Part shown: positions 7,295 to 15,317 of the stretch, piece by piece
Layout of the letters: the number at the start of each line of letters is the position of its first letter
Numbering within the stretch: position 1 is the stretch's first letter
Assembly: GCA_944392185.1 (NCBI GenBank)
Contig: CALXVW010000008.1
Span: forward strand, 1-28,573
Length of the DNA: 28,573 nt
Direction: 5' to 3'
From: an uncultured Alphaproteobacteria bacterium
GTDB lineage: Bacteria > Pseudomonadota > Alphaproteobacteria > RF32 > CAG-239
Notes under the pieces: generated by a model
What the model saw: only the letters and a program-made list of their open reading frames with translations
Databases searched by the model: none
What the model was told of the DNA's origin: nothing
Program-made: the position numbers and the translations under genes

Positions 7295-7717
7295 TTGATT
7301 AAAATTAACGACATAAATAAAACGACCGATATTAATACTTCAAAAGGAGTCAAAAAAACATCAGGTGGGGAGAGTTTTTCCGCTTATCTTAACGAAACCA
7401 TGGCTAAAAAATCTCAACAGGTTGGCGGAACTTCAGGGATATCTGTTGCAGATGCTATATTTGCTACCCAAATGGTGGGGAGTGAAGAAGAAAGAGAAAT
7501 AAGAAAAAAACTCATTAAAAGAGGTTATTCTCTCTTGGAAAAACTTGAAGAAATCAGAGATGCTTTATTGCTTGGCTATATGTCTAAGGATAAATTGATT
7601 GAAACCGCCAGAATGGTTAAAGAACATCAGGCAGAATCCAGTGATCCAAAGCTACAGGAAATTATGGCGGAAATAGAACTTAGGGTTGAGGTGGAACTGG
7701 CTAAATTAACTTCTTAG
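7295..7717 (+). CDS. fliX: Flagellar assembly regulator FliX
   Basis: FliX is an alphaproteobacterial flagellar checkpoint protein that works with the transcription activator FlbD and the class II basal body. The frame runs in from 7268, but the start is placed at the TTG at 7295 because AAGGAGGGG lies directly upstream, giving 140 residues, the usual FliX length. The N-terminus I-K-I-N-D-I is followed by a disordered linker. The conserved C-terminal helices read RGYSLLEKLEEIRDALL and end in EIELRVEVELAKL, which is the FliX pattern. It indicates that the organism has or had flagella, although no other flagellar gene is in the window. Confidence 0.85.
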   Translation: MIKINDINKTTDINTSKGVKKTSGGESFSAYLNETMAKKSQQVGGTSGISVADAIFATQMVGSEEEREIRKKLIKRGYSLLEKLEEIRDALLLGYMSKDKLIETARMVKEHQAESSDPKLQEIMAEIELRVEVELAKLTS

Positions 7718-7778
7718 TTCTTATGGGTGATAAAACGTCAATTTTACTTGATTTTTTTACGAAATTTTATATGTTACC

Positions 7779-7787
7779 TGCTATAAT
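7779..7787 (+). promoter_or_regulatory. Extended -10 promoter of dksA
   Basis: TGCTATAAT matches the extended -10 form TGnTATAAT, and no good -35 is present at the usual distance. The transcript would begin near 7794 with a short leader carrying AAGGAG before the ATG at 7830. Confidence 0.55.
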
Positions 7788-7829
7788 TGTTCTAAGGTTA
7801 AAATATTGAAATATTAAGGAGTTAAATTT

Positions 7830-8258
7830 ATGGAAAATGCAGTCATCCTTCCCCCGGATTATAGACCTTCTGCCGATGAAGAATATATGAATGAAATGCA
7901 GTTGGAGTATTTCCGTCAAAAGCTCCTTAATTGGAAGAAATCTTTAATCGGGCAAGCAGCAGATACCCTTAATGATCTAAAAGAAGGCGGACTTAATCAG
8001 CCTGATCAGATCGACAGAGCTTCTCTTGAGGCTGATAAAGCTTTAGAACTTCGTACTCGTGATCGTGCTCGTAAATTGATTTCTAAAATTGATGAAGCCT
8101 TAAAAAGAATCGAAGATGGAGTGTATGGCTATTGTGAGGAAACCGGAGATCCTATAGGAATCGAACGATTGGAAGTTCGTCCGGTCGCAACTTTGTCGGT
8201 TGAGGCTCAGGAGCGCCACGAAAGAATGGAAAAAACTTACGACGATGACGTTAAATAG
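7830..8258 (+). CDS. dksA: RNA polymerase-binding transcription factor DksA
   Basis: DksA enters the RNA polymerase secondary channel and, with ppGpp, adjusts transcription of rRNA and amino-acid genes. The product has 142 residues. The coiled coil carries the tip motif PDQIDRA, so the acidic pair (Asp59, Asp62) and Ala64 are kept. The globular domain keeps only one cysteine, Cys102, in YCEETGDPIGIERLE; the other three zinc ligands of the E. coli finger are replaced (T, S and A positions). Such DksA proteins are known from alphaproteobacteria such as Rhodobacter. It has its own promoter and a strong terminator. Confidence 0.93.
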   Translation: MENAVILPPDYRPSADEEYMNEMQLEYFRQKLLNWKKSLIGQAADTLNDLKEGGLNQPDQIDRASLEADKALELRTRDRARKLISKIDEALKRIEDGVYGYCEETGDPIGIERLEVRPVATLSVEAQERHERMEKTYDDDVK

Positions 8259-8264
8259 TCTCCT

Positions 8265-8290
8265 AAAGCGCTTTTTATAAGCGCTTTTTT
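8265..8290 (+). terminator. Terminator of dksA
   Basis: AAAGCGCTT and AAGCGCTTT form a stem around a short T/A loop, followed by a run of T residues, six bases after the dksA stop codon. Confidence 0.85.
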
Positions 8291-8318
8291 GTATTATCTT
8301 CCTTAGAAGGTTATGTTT

Positions 8319-8888
8319 ATGACTAAAGATTTTATTTTGGCTTCCGGTTCGCTTCAGCGTAAGCTTTTGCTTGAACAAATAAATATGAGCCCCTCTCTGA
8401 TTGAACCGGCAGATATCGATGAAACTCCTAAAAAAAGTGAAAAAGCTTCCGCTTATGTTAAAAGAATGGCACTGGAAAAAGCTTTGAGCGTTGCTACAAA
8501 ATATCCGGGAAAAATTGTTTTGGCTTGTGATACCATTATTGTGGCCGGAACTCAAATTGTTCAAAAAGCCCATTCAGACGAAGAACAAACAAAGGTTATG
8601 CATCTTATTTCCGGAAAAGCTCATAAAGTGTTAAGCGCCGTTTGTGTTGTTGATCCTAAGGGGAAAGCTCGTATACGGCTCAGCTCTACTAAAATTTTAA
8701 TGAAAAAAATGTCGGATAAAGAAATTGAAGATTATGTAAACAGCAAAGAGTGGATAGGGGCTGCCGGATATAAAATTGAAGGACGATTGGCCGCTTTAGT
8801 GCGCAAAATAATAGGATCATATTCCGGCGTGGTGGGGTTACCCCTGTTTGAAACTCGCAATTTGCTTATTGGTGCCGGAATAAAATAA
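8319..8888 (+). CDS. Maf-family nucleotide pyrophosphatase
   Basis: Maf proteins hydrolyse non-canonical or selected nucleoside triphosphates to monophosphates. The start at 8319 is chosen over the ATG at 8313 because AGAAGG at 8305-8310 lies eight bases before it; the product has 189 residues. The N-terminus has ILASGSLQRKLLL, the variant LASxSxxR motif of Maf. The active-site ACDTIIV is near residue 75, and the YKIEG segment lies near residue 150. The maf-rng-yacG order is common in alphaproteobacteria, usually after infA; here dksA lies upstream instead. This is not the second Maf usually found beside aroE at the origin. Confidence 0.9.
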   Translation: MTKDFILASGSLQRKLLLEQINMSPSLIEPADIDETPKKSEKASAYVKRMALEKALSVATKYPGKIVLACDTIIVAGTQIVQKAHSDEEQTKVMHLISGKAHKVLSAVCVVDPKGKARIRLSSTKILMKKMSDKEIEDYVNSKEWIGAAGYKIEGRLAALVRKIIGSYSGVVGLPLFETRNLLIGAGIK

Positions 8889-8904
8889 TTTGGGAGAAAT
8901 AATG

Positions 8905-10059
8905 ATGATAGATACTCTGGTTTATGAAAATAAAAATAATCTTATTCGGGTAGCCGGGCTTGCTCAGGGAATTTTGCAAAAGCTCGATGTTGTTGATCTT
9001 AGCAAAGCTTTAGAGGGAAATATTTATCTTGGCAGAATCACAAAAAAAATAGAGCTGGCAAACGGCAAAACAGGGTATTTTGTTAATATCGGCGATTCAA
9101 GAGAAGCTTTTATTAATGCCGAAGAATACGGCAGAGATGACCTAAGTGCCAATGAAGGCCAAGAGGTTGTGGTACAAGTAGCTCAGGAACAAAGAGCCGA
9201 AAAAGGTGCAAGATTGGTGCGTTCTTTGCAATTTGTAGGCCATAACTTGGTTTATTGTCCGTATAGAATGAATGTCGATATATCTTCGAAAATAAGCGAT
9301 AAATTAAAGGCCGAGGATTTGAAAAAAACAGTACAGGACAATACGACGGGGCAGGAAGGATGGATTGTAAGAACTTCCGCCGTCTATGCCGAACAAAGCA
9401 GTATTATTGAAGAAATGGATATGCTGCGTGGTAAATTTGATGCCGTTCGGCAAAAAGCCAAAATATCAAAAGCCCCGGTTTTGCTCTTGGAGCGCAATAA
9501 TATATTAATGGAAACAATTAATCAATATGTCGAATCTCTTAAAAACATCGTGGTAAATGATCACAATCTTGAAAAAATCCTGGGGGAAGATTTTGAGGTT
9601 AAATACAGTGCCAACCCTTTTGAAGAATATGGTCTGGAGGATGCTATTTTAGAAGCCCTACAAAAAGAAATAAAGCTTAAAAGCGGGGGAAGAATCTCTA
9701 TTGAGGAAACACGCGCTTGTACAGCTATAGATGTTGACAGCGGTGAAGATGATGGACAGGGAAGCCTTGGACGTTTGAATATGGAGGCTGCTGAGGAAAT
9801 TGCAAGACAAATTATCTTACGTAATTTGTCGGGTAAAATTGTCATCGATTTTGCCGGGTTCTCCGAATACAAATATCTCAAAAATGCCATAGAATTATTA
9901 GAGGAAAAATTACATCAGGATATGACAAAAGTATTTGTTTATGGCTTAAGCAGAGCCGGCTTGGTTGAAGTTTCTCGCGCAAGAAGACGCCCTTCGTTGC
10001 TTGATGTTTTGAGTGTTGAATGTCCAACCTGTAAGGGCTGTGGAAGAGTCGAAAAATGA
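8905..10059 (+). CDS. rng: Ribonuclease G/E family endoribonuclease
   Basis: This family cuts single-stranded 5'-monophosphorylated RNA in rRNA maturation and mRNA decay. The frame reaches a TTG at 8890, but GGGAGA at 8892-8897 supports ATG 8905 (or 8902), giving 384 residues. An S1-like insert follows the N-terminal strand (YLGRITKK, AFINAEEYGR). The two catalytic magnesium-binding Asp residues lie in DVDSG (near 276-280) and VIDFAG (Asp near 315). The C-terminal CPTCKGCG corresponds to the Zn-link used for dimer assembly. No long C-terminal scaffold is present, so it is closer to RNase G than to full RNase E. It overlaps yacG as ATGA. Confidence 0.93.
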   Translation: MIDTLVYENKNNLIRVAGLAQGILQKLDVVDLSKALEGNIYLGRITKKIELANGKTGYFVNIGDSREAFINAEEYGRDDLSANEGQEVVVQVAQEQRAEKGARLVRSLQFVGHNLVYCPYRMNVDISSKISDKLKAEDLKKTVQDNTTGQEGWIVRTSAVYAEQSSIIEEMDMLRGKFDAVRQKAKISKAPVLLLERNNILMETINQYVESLKNIVVNDHNLEKILGEDFEVKYSANPFEEYGLEDAILEALQKEIKLKSGGRISIEETRACTAIDVDSGEDDGQGSLGRLNMEAAEEIARQIILRNLSGKIVIDFAGFSEYKYLKNAIELLEEKLHQDMTKVFVYGLSRAGLVEVSRARRRPSLLDVLSVECPTCKGCGRVEK

Positions 10060-10244
10060 AATGCCCAATCTGTAAAAAAGAACTAACCGATATGAAATAT
10101 CGTCCTTTTTGCTGTAAACGTTGTGCCGATATTGATCTCGGTAATTGGTTTAATGAAAAATATCGATTTGAAGCTACCGAATTTAATGAAGAAGATTTAG
10201 AACAAATTGAGACCCAAGAAAAAATTTCTTCTGATCAAAATTAA
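10056..10244 (+). CDS. yacG: DNA gyrase inhibitor YacG, zinc-binding
   Basis: The 62-residue protein has the YacG zinc site, CPIC at residues 3-6 and C-C-K-R-C with the second pair near 19-23, then the conserved D-L-G-N-W-F segment. In E. coli YacG binds GyrB and blocks DNA binding by gyrase. The start overlaps the rng stop (ATGA), a conserved arrangement. The acidic tail is variable in the family. The stop overlaps the stop of the convergent SUKH-like gene by four bases. Confidence 0.9.
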   Translation: MKCPICKKELTDMKYRPFCCKRCADIDLGNWFNEKYRFEATEFNEEDLEQIETQEKISSDQN

Positions 10245-10681
10245 ACTCCGCAATGCTGCAAAAGATATGAAAACAATTCTTCAAATGATGAAAATTCAAT
10301 TTGGGAACAGAGATTTATTCTGTCTATAACCGCAAAAAGATTGTTCTTGTTGTCATATATTATAAAATTTTCAGACATACTGCCGAGGATGAGTTTTTGA
10401 TTAAAAAATGTGTATTCTAAAAAGGGTTTGTTGGCATTTATAATATCGGTAAAAATATATTGTTTTGTGGGGCGAGGATGTTCTTTGGTTCCAAAAAGTT
10501 CTAAACCATCATAATATAACCCGTCACACAGGCTTAAAAATACACAAAAATCTGGGGGAAGAGCAGGACTTCCAAGCTTTATAAGTTCTTGATTTGTTTG
10601 CTCAACAGATTCTTTTCCGATTGCCGGAAAGCAAAGGAAAGATTTTGTTTTTTGGGCTTTAGATAATAGAGAACTAATCAT
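10241..10681 (-). CDS. SUKH (SMI1/KNR4-like) family protein, possible immunity protein
   Basis: The start is placed at 10681, where the ATG overlaps the end of the HNH gene as ATGATTAG; this gives 146 residues. The frame is open further upstream, but that part overlaps HNH coding sequence. The LPPDFCVFLSLCDGL segment near residues 38-52 and the following DGLELFG match the SUKH fold, as does the C-terminal helix SSFEELFSYLLQH. SUKH proteins often neutralise nuclease toxins encoded just upstream. Translational coupling to an HNH protein supports an immunity role, but the family also has other functions. It is the last gene of the coupling-protein operon. Confidence 0.7.
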   Translation of the reverse strand: MISSLLSKAQKTKSFLCFPAIGKESVEQTNQELIKLGSPALPPDFCVFLSLCDGLYYDGLELFGTKEHPRPTKQYIFTDIINANKPFLEYTFFNQKLILGSMSENFIIYDNKNNLFAVIDRINLCSQIEFSSFEELFSYLLQHCGV

Positions 10682-11231
10682 GATAGAATTTTCCACTAAA
10701 CCAAGGAATATATATAAAATTGTATCTTTGTAGAAAGCCACAACTGATTTGTTGTTCTATTAAGCGGTGTATTTGGTCATGCAGCGGATGAGTCTTTATG
10801 AGACAAAGATTTTCCATATCTAATTTTCCGCCAAATTCTAATGGAATTTTTATATGGGTGTTATAGTTTTCTGGAGATTTTTTATTCTTTAGCAGCTCTA
10901 TATCTTCTTCATCAAATCCTATTTCTTTGCATTCTTTTTGATCAGAATAACCTATGAGCTTAAGAAAAGTTTTGCGCATCCTTTGATATTGTGCGGTGTT
11001 TCTTGTCATGTCACTCCAGGTTTGCGGATAAAAAGAACACTCTTTAAGTTCAATATTTTTGAGGTCGAATTTTTTTATTTCTTCTAGGAGATATTTTTTC
11101 ATCTTTTCCGGAGAAGGAACATCTTTTATATCTTTAAGGTGTTGTGGGGTCGGCGGTAAGAGGTCAGAAAAACTGTTTTGAAGAGTTTTACTTTTGCTCT
11201 TCTTTTGTCGTGAATTTGACCATTCCCACAT
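10674..11231 (-). CDS. HNH nuclease-like protein, colicin-type motif
   Basis: The 185-residue protein has no signal peptide. Residues 125-155 hold an HNH-like region: THIKIPLEFGG, then MENL (Asn141), then H-P-L-H-D-Q-I-H. His126, His151 and His155 are spaced 25 and 4 apart, as the zinc-binding histidines of colicin E9-type DNases are. The residue after His126, which is the general-base His in those DNases, is Ile127 here, so activity is uncertain. The N-terminal 60 residues are Lys/Ser-rich with helices and could act as a recognition segment. It starts 10 bases after the coupling-protein stop and is coupled to the SUKH gene. Either a toxin delivered by the system or a structural partner of the ATPase would fit. 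Confidence 0.65.
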   Translation of the reverse strand: MWEWSNSRQKKSKSKTLQNSFSDLLPPTPQHLKDIKDVPSPEKMKKYLLEEIKKFDLKNIELKECSFYPQTWSDMTRNTAQYQRMRKTFLKLIGYSDQKECKEIGFDEEDIELLKNKKSPENYNTHIKIPLEFGGKLDMENLCLIKTHPLHDQIHRLIEQQISCGFLQRYNFIYIPWFSGKFYHD

Positions 11232-11241
11232 CTTTTGTGCC

Positions 11242-13506
11242 CTATTGTGATGTTTCTTCTTCTATCGCGTCTTCCTCTTCTGGATTTTCAGAATCTTCTT
11301 CATATTCTTCAAATTCAGAATCATCAAAATCTTCATTAGGATCGTAATCTATACCCAGTTTGGCAAGCATATCATCGTTGATGTCCTCTCTTTGGGCTAC
11401 AATCCAATCCGGAACATTTGGGGCCGGCGGAAGATTTCTCAAAGCTTTCATTTTCTTATCCATATACCAACGCGGCGAATCTGCCATAATCGGACGATCA
11501 ATATAACTTTGCATCAGTACAACTTGTTTCAGCATCGGCAAGCTCAAGAGCTGGGTGGTGGATATAACCGAAACTCCTTGTAATTGGTAGCTAACGTTCT
11601 TTGCAAAGGGGTTTACTCCCTTACCTAAACCGCCCTCATTTTTAGAATATGAGGTGGTTTGAACCGTTTTATTGCCTATCATTTTTGAAAAACGTTGGGC
11701 TGTTTGCTCGTTGTTTTGTGATAAAATAACTTTGCAGGCGGTGGTAGAGATAACCGTTTCCAAATCATCTTTACCATATTTACCAGATATTTGTCCCAAA
11801 TCTTGCCCTATTAGCAGGTAAGATACCTTTTGGCCACGTCCTACGGCCGGTCCGTCAATTACGGCGCGGAGTTTCGGCATGGTCGGAAACTCATCCAACA
11901 CAAATAAGCAAGAATAGGGGCCCATTTGCCCATCTGTCGGATTCTTAAATTTGGGTGGATTTGCTATCAGATAAGAGGACATGAGGTCAATGAATGTTCC
12001 CGAAATTACACTCAAAGCTCTAGCGTCTACTTGGTTTACTGACAGATATACCGAGATGGGCTTAAATTCTCCGGTAATGGGATCTTTCAGCCCTCGCAGG
12101 TCTTTAAATGATATATCACTAAAGCTTGTGCGAGCCACTACGGCTGAGTTCTTAAATATTCCAATGCCGGCAAAAGCTGTTGAAAGAACAGAACCTCTTT
12201 CTTTATCGGGCATGGAGCTTAGTTGGCTCAACTCAACAATACAACGTTGAGTGTAACCAAATTTACGCGCTTCTTCTATGGCTTCTTCCAATAAATCTCT
12301 CATTGGATCTGCCATGGCGGCCATTTGATCACCCTCATCCATGCGGCGCTTGATATCTTGAGATTGTTTGATTTGGGCTTCGGTAATCCATTCCAAAATC
12401 ATCGCAATGCAAGACTCTCTTCCTATCCATTTTTCCGGCAGCAGAGCCCATGTGCCGATGGGTAGATAATTATCTATGTTTAAGGTGTTGTTTCTCAAAT
12501 TTTGCAGGGCTCTGGCAGCTGCAGGATCATTCATTTCAAGATAATAGCCTTCCAGAACTTTCTTGTCTTCTTCGTCTAATTTTCCTTCATAAACTCGACC
12601 TATAAAATAGTCGTTGGCTCGCGCCTTTTCACATTTGGAAACAATAAAATGGATAAAGCCGGTGAGGGCTGCGCGACCCGTTGTTGACCAGTGGGGATCT
12701 GCTCCGCCTTTGGGGTCTTCTACCAAAACCTTGCACATGGAATCTACATACATATCTCTGGAAGGTCCAGGCGCAGGTACCGCACCAGGAGAAAGCGGAT
12801 TCCAACTCGGGTAGTAAATACCTTCTGCCGGGTTGTCTTCCATACCCCAGTTGATGATAAATACCGGCCCTACTTTTGCCCGCGCTCCTGATGTTTGAAA
12901 ACACAATTCCGGCTTAGGGTCATTTACTATGATACTTAACGTCGGTGAGTGAAAAATTGTGGGAACAACCACTCCCGCTGTTTTACCGGTTCCCGGAGGT
13001 GCACAACAAAGTGTAGAAAGAGTTTCTTTTAATAACAATAGTTTGTTGTTAAATTTACCGACAACTTGGCAAAAGCCGTCAAATCCTAAAAGCTCCATCT
13101 TTTTGATGTCTTTTTCCGTGGCTAAACGCGCGGAACCATGAATGTTTGATTGAAATCTGTAAGGGTTCGTTATAATACCAAAAATTAAACAGGCCGGAAA
13201 GCTTATAAAAGGCAATATCGGTATCCAGAGGCTTACCGAAAAGGGTCCATGATAGTTGAAAACTTGTTTCATCCAGTTCCAGTAACGTGAATAAAGATAT
13301 CCCGGTTTATTAAAAACCAGATCAAAAAAACGAGAAACATCTCCGAGGCTTTCTTTTGAAATACCGGTGCCAATAAGGTAGCCAAGAGGCATTGATATCA
13401 ATGCCAAAATGATTGTTATGAGAGTAGCAACAATAAATGTTATAACCATCCAGCGGACGGCACTGTTATATTCTTCCCACTCTTCTCCTTTTTTCTCAAC
13501 AGCCAT
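11242..13506 (-). CDS. VirD4/TraG-type type IV coupling ATPase
   Basis: Coupling proteins are inner-membrane hexameric ATPases that select DNA or protein substrates and pass them to a type IV secretion channel. The 754-residue product has two membrane segments (about 18-46 and 88-112) and then HGSARLAT at 123-130, typical of VirD4/TraG. Walker A is PPGTGKT at 170-176 and Walker B is LFVLDEF at 534-540, followed by GQDLGQI near 567-573. Usual VirD4 proteins are about 600-670 residues, so this one is long. Extra length lies in an inserted helical region (about 290-420) and a strongly acidic C-terminal tail, a place where such proteins bind substrates or adaptors. AGAGGA precedes the start. No relaxase or VirB gene is nearby. 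Confidence 0.9.
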   Translation of the reverse strand: MAVEKKGEEWEEYNSAVRWMVITFIVATLITIILALISMPLGYLIGTGISKESLGDVSRFFDLVFNKPGYLYSRYWNWMKQVFNYHGPFSVSLWIPILPFISFPACLIFGIITNPYRFQSNIHGSARLATEKDIKKMELLGFDGFCQVVGKFNNKLLLLKETLSTLCCAPPGTGKTAGVVVPTIFHSPTLSIIVNDPKPELCFQTSGARAKVGPVFIINWGMEDNPAEGIYYPSWNPLSPGAVPAPGPSRDMYVDSMCKVLVEDPKGGADPHWSTTGRAALTGFIHFIVSKCEKARANDYFIGRVYEGKLDEEDKKVLEGYYLEMNDPAAARALQNLRNNTLNIDNYLPIGTWALLPEKWIGRESCIAMILEWITEAQIKQSQDIKRRMDEGDQMAAMADPMRDLLEEAIEEARKFGYTQRCIVELSQLSSMPDKERGSVLSTAFAGIGIFKNSAVVARTSFSDISFKDLRGLKDPITGEFKPISVYLSVNQVDARALSVISGTFIDLMSSYLIANPPKFKNPTDGQMGPYSCLFVLDEFPTMPKLRAVIDGPAVGRGQKVSYLLIGQDLGQISGKYGKDDLETVISTTACKVILSQNNEQTAQRFSKMIGNKTVQTTSYSKNEGGLGKGVNPFAKNVSYQLQGVSVISTTQLLSLPMLKQVVLMQSYIDRPIMADSPRWYMDKKMKALRNLPPAPNVPDWIVAQREDINDDMLAKLGIDYDPNEDFDDSEFEEYEEDSENPEEEDAIEEETSQ

Positions 13507-13518
13507 TTATTCCTCTTT

Positions 13519-14769
13519 TTATGCAATACTGCGAATTAATTTTCTTATTTTATCAAAATCTGCTTTTTCTATTTTTCCTTCGGCATCTTCCAATGTTTTG
13601 TTAAATAACTTTATTTCTTTTGGGGTGCCTCTGTCAATTCTGGTTACATGAATGTTCATATTGTCCCAAATATCAAACATATCCTCTGCATTAATAATGT
13701 TGCCTATTTGTTCAATTACAAAAGCTTCCACCTTAAACGACAATTCTGCCTCTGCCAGTTTATCTGTTAAAATTAAGCGAGCAATGTCTATTTTTCTTAC
13801 CGGAGATATCCGGTGTGAACTTTCTGAAAACCACAAGGGTTCCTCATCGTTGAAACGCTCTTCGTCTGCCAGCCAATCTCCCGGTTCTTTGTCATTTAAA
13901 CATAAGCAAATTTGAGAACCGGAAACTCCGATAAAGTCTATCATGGTGCTTTTTATTGTGGCTCCGGTAATAACCTCATATCCCTTTTGTTTAAGGACTT
14001 CTAGGGTTGAATTGGTGCTGCCGTGAGGTGTTGATGCATTGTTTTTATTTGCACTTTTAGTTTGATTTTCTTTTTTGGTCGGTTTTGCCTGAGGTTTGTT
14101 TGGTTTGACCGGCTCTTTTTCTGTTAAGGGTTCTGGCTGAGGCGTGTCTTCTTTTGGTGTTTCTTCAAACAAGTCAAAATCAAAACCGCTATTGTCGTCA
14201 TCAAATTTGAATAGTGAATGGCTGAACTCAACCGGTGCATCAACTTCTTTGGTGGGTGATGTTAAGGATTTGGATATAGGCTTGCTCTTAGGTGCTATGC
14301 CGGAAAGAGCCGCCTTTTTGTCTGCCGGCAAAGCATAGGCGCTTTCTTCTAAGGGTGGACGAATACTGCGCGGGCGAATTTCTTTATAGGATTTTTTCTT
14401 CTTTACAACTTTAACGCTGGCTGTGTTGGCAATTTTTTTGACTTGTTTTTCAAATAGCTTATTGAACAATTTGATTGGCAGCTCAAGTACGTTTGCTATA
14501 ATTTTGCCCCAATGAATCAGGCTTAAGGCGGTCCAGCCCGTCAACCAAACAGGGACAAAAGTCAAGATTATCAAAATAAAGGCCCATTCTTTAGGATCAT
14601 CAATGACCCAGCCAGAAAGCCATAAATTCCAGGCATACAGCCAATGGTCTATGCGCAAAATATCAAAATGCCAGTTGGTAAGCATAATAACACGAATACC
14701 TTCTAGAAACAAAATGCTCCAGAAGATACCTACAAAGGCTATTCGTATTAAAATTAAAAGCGGTTTCAA
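13519..14769 (-). CDS. Membrane protein with disordered linker and C-terminal domain, coupling-protein partner
   Basis: The 416-residue protein has N-terminal membrane segments (about 5-30 and 62-90), a basic stretch, a long Pro/Lys/Thr-rich linker with acidic patches (about 130-255), and a C-terminal alpha/beta domain from about 255. That domain begins LEVLKQKGYEV and contains M-I-D-F-I-G-V and W-L-A-D-E-E. A restriction-endonuclease-like fold is conceivable but no catalytic set can be pointed to. The first 90 residues resemble the neighbouring 162-residue protein, so the two are paralogues. It lies 12 bases ahead of the coupling ATPase gene and probably acts with it at the inner membrane. 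No named family is recognised. Confidence 0.75.
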   Translation of the reverse strand: MKPLLILIRIAFVGIFWSILFLEGIRVIMLTNWHFDILRIDHWLYAWNLWLSGWVIDDPKEWAFILIILTFVPVWLTGWTALSLIHWGKIIANVLELPIKLFNKLFEKQVKKIANTASVKVVKKKKSYKEIRPRSIRPPLEESAYALPADKKAALSGIAPKSKPISKSLTSPTKEVDAPVEFSHSLFKFDDDNSGFDFDLFEETPKEDTPQPEPLTEKEPVKPNKPQAKPTKKENQTKSANKNNASTPHGSTNSTLEVLKQKGYEVITGATIKSTMIDFIGVSGSQICLCLNDKEPGDWLADEERFNDEEPLWFSESSHRISPVRKIDIARLILTDKLAEAELSFKVEAFVIEQIGNIINAEDMFDIWDNMNIHVTRIDRGTPKEIKLFNKTLEDAEGKIEKADFDKIRKLIRSIA

Positions 14770-14828
14770 ATACTCGGCTCTCCAACGTTTTTATTTTGTA
14801 TCCTAGCACAAAATTGGTTAATAACTGT

Positions 14829-15317
14829 TTAGTGTTTTGGGGTATTTAATTTTTCTAGTTGTTTTTGCACTTCGGCACGAATGTTGCCAACTTCTTTGGT
14901 CTTTGCCGGCTTTATGGATTCCAGCTGACTTTTTATTTCTTCTATCATCTTTTGGCTGGATTTCAGATTCTTCAAAACTATTCTTGAGGAATCGTGACCA
15001 TGTTTATTGATGATGTAGTGGTTATAAGCATTAATTGGATAGAGAAAAATGCTCAAATAATCTATTTTTAGCGCTTTTATCCAGCCCCAAACCCATAAAA
15101 AAGGCAGAGCAAAAAGCATTAGCAAAAAGATATAGTCTGCTGTTGTATTTATAACGCCGCCGCTTTCCCAAAAACGAGAAATTGTCTGCCAGCTGCGGGC
15201 AGACATGAAATTGAAACTCCATAACTGATACATCGCATAATTGGCGATAATCAGAAAAACGTATGTCCAAAGTACTCCAATTAAGCTTGTTCTAAAGATT
15301 TTGTAGATTTTTTTCAT
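14829..15317 (-). CDS. Small membrane protein, paralogue of the next gene's N-terminus
   Basis: The 162-residue protein has N-terminal membrane segments (about 8-30 and 60-90), then a basic region and a C-terminal helix with possible coiled-coil character (MIEEIKSQLESI). Shared features with the 416-residue neighbour include a W-x-F after the first segment, W-x-S-G-x-V-I before the second, and a W-x-x-G-W-x-x-A-L element at its end. It overlaps the preceding gene by four bases (ATGA). The 59-base gap to the 416-residue gene is one of the largest in the operon. Confidence 0.75.
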   Translation of the reverse strand: MKKIYKIFRTSLIGVLWTYVFLIIANYAMYQLWSFNFMSARSWQTISRFWESGGVINTTADYIFLLMLFALPFLWVWGWIKALKIDYLSIFLYPINAYNHYIINKHGHDSSRIVLKNLKSSQKMIEEIKSQLESIKPAKTKEVGNIRAEVQKQLEKLNTPKH

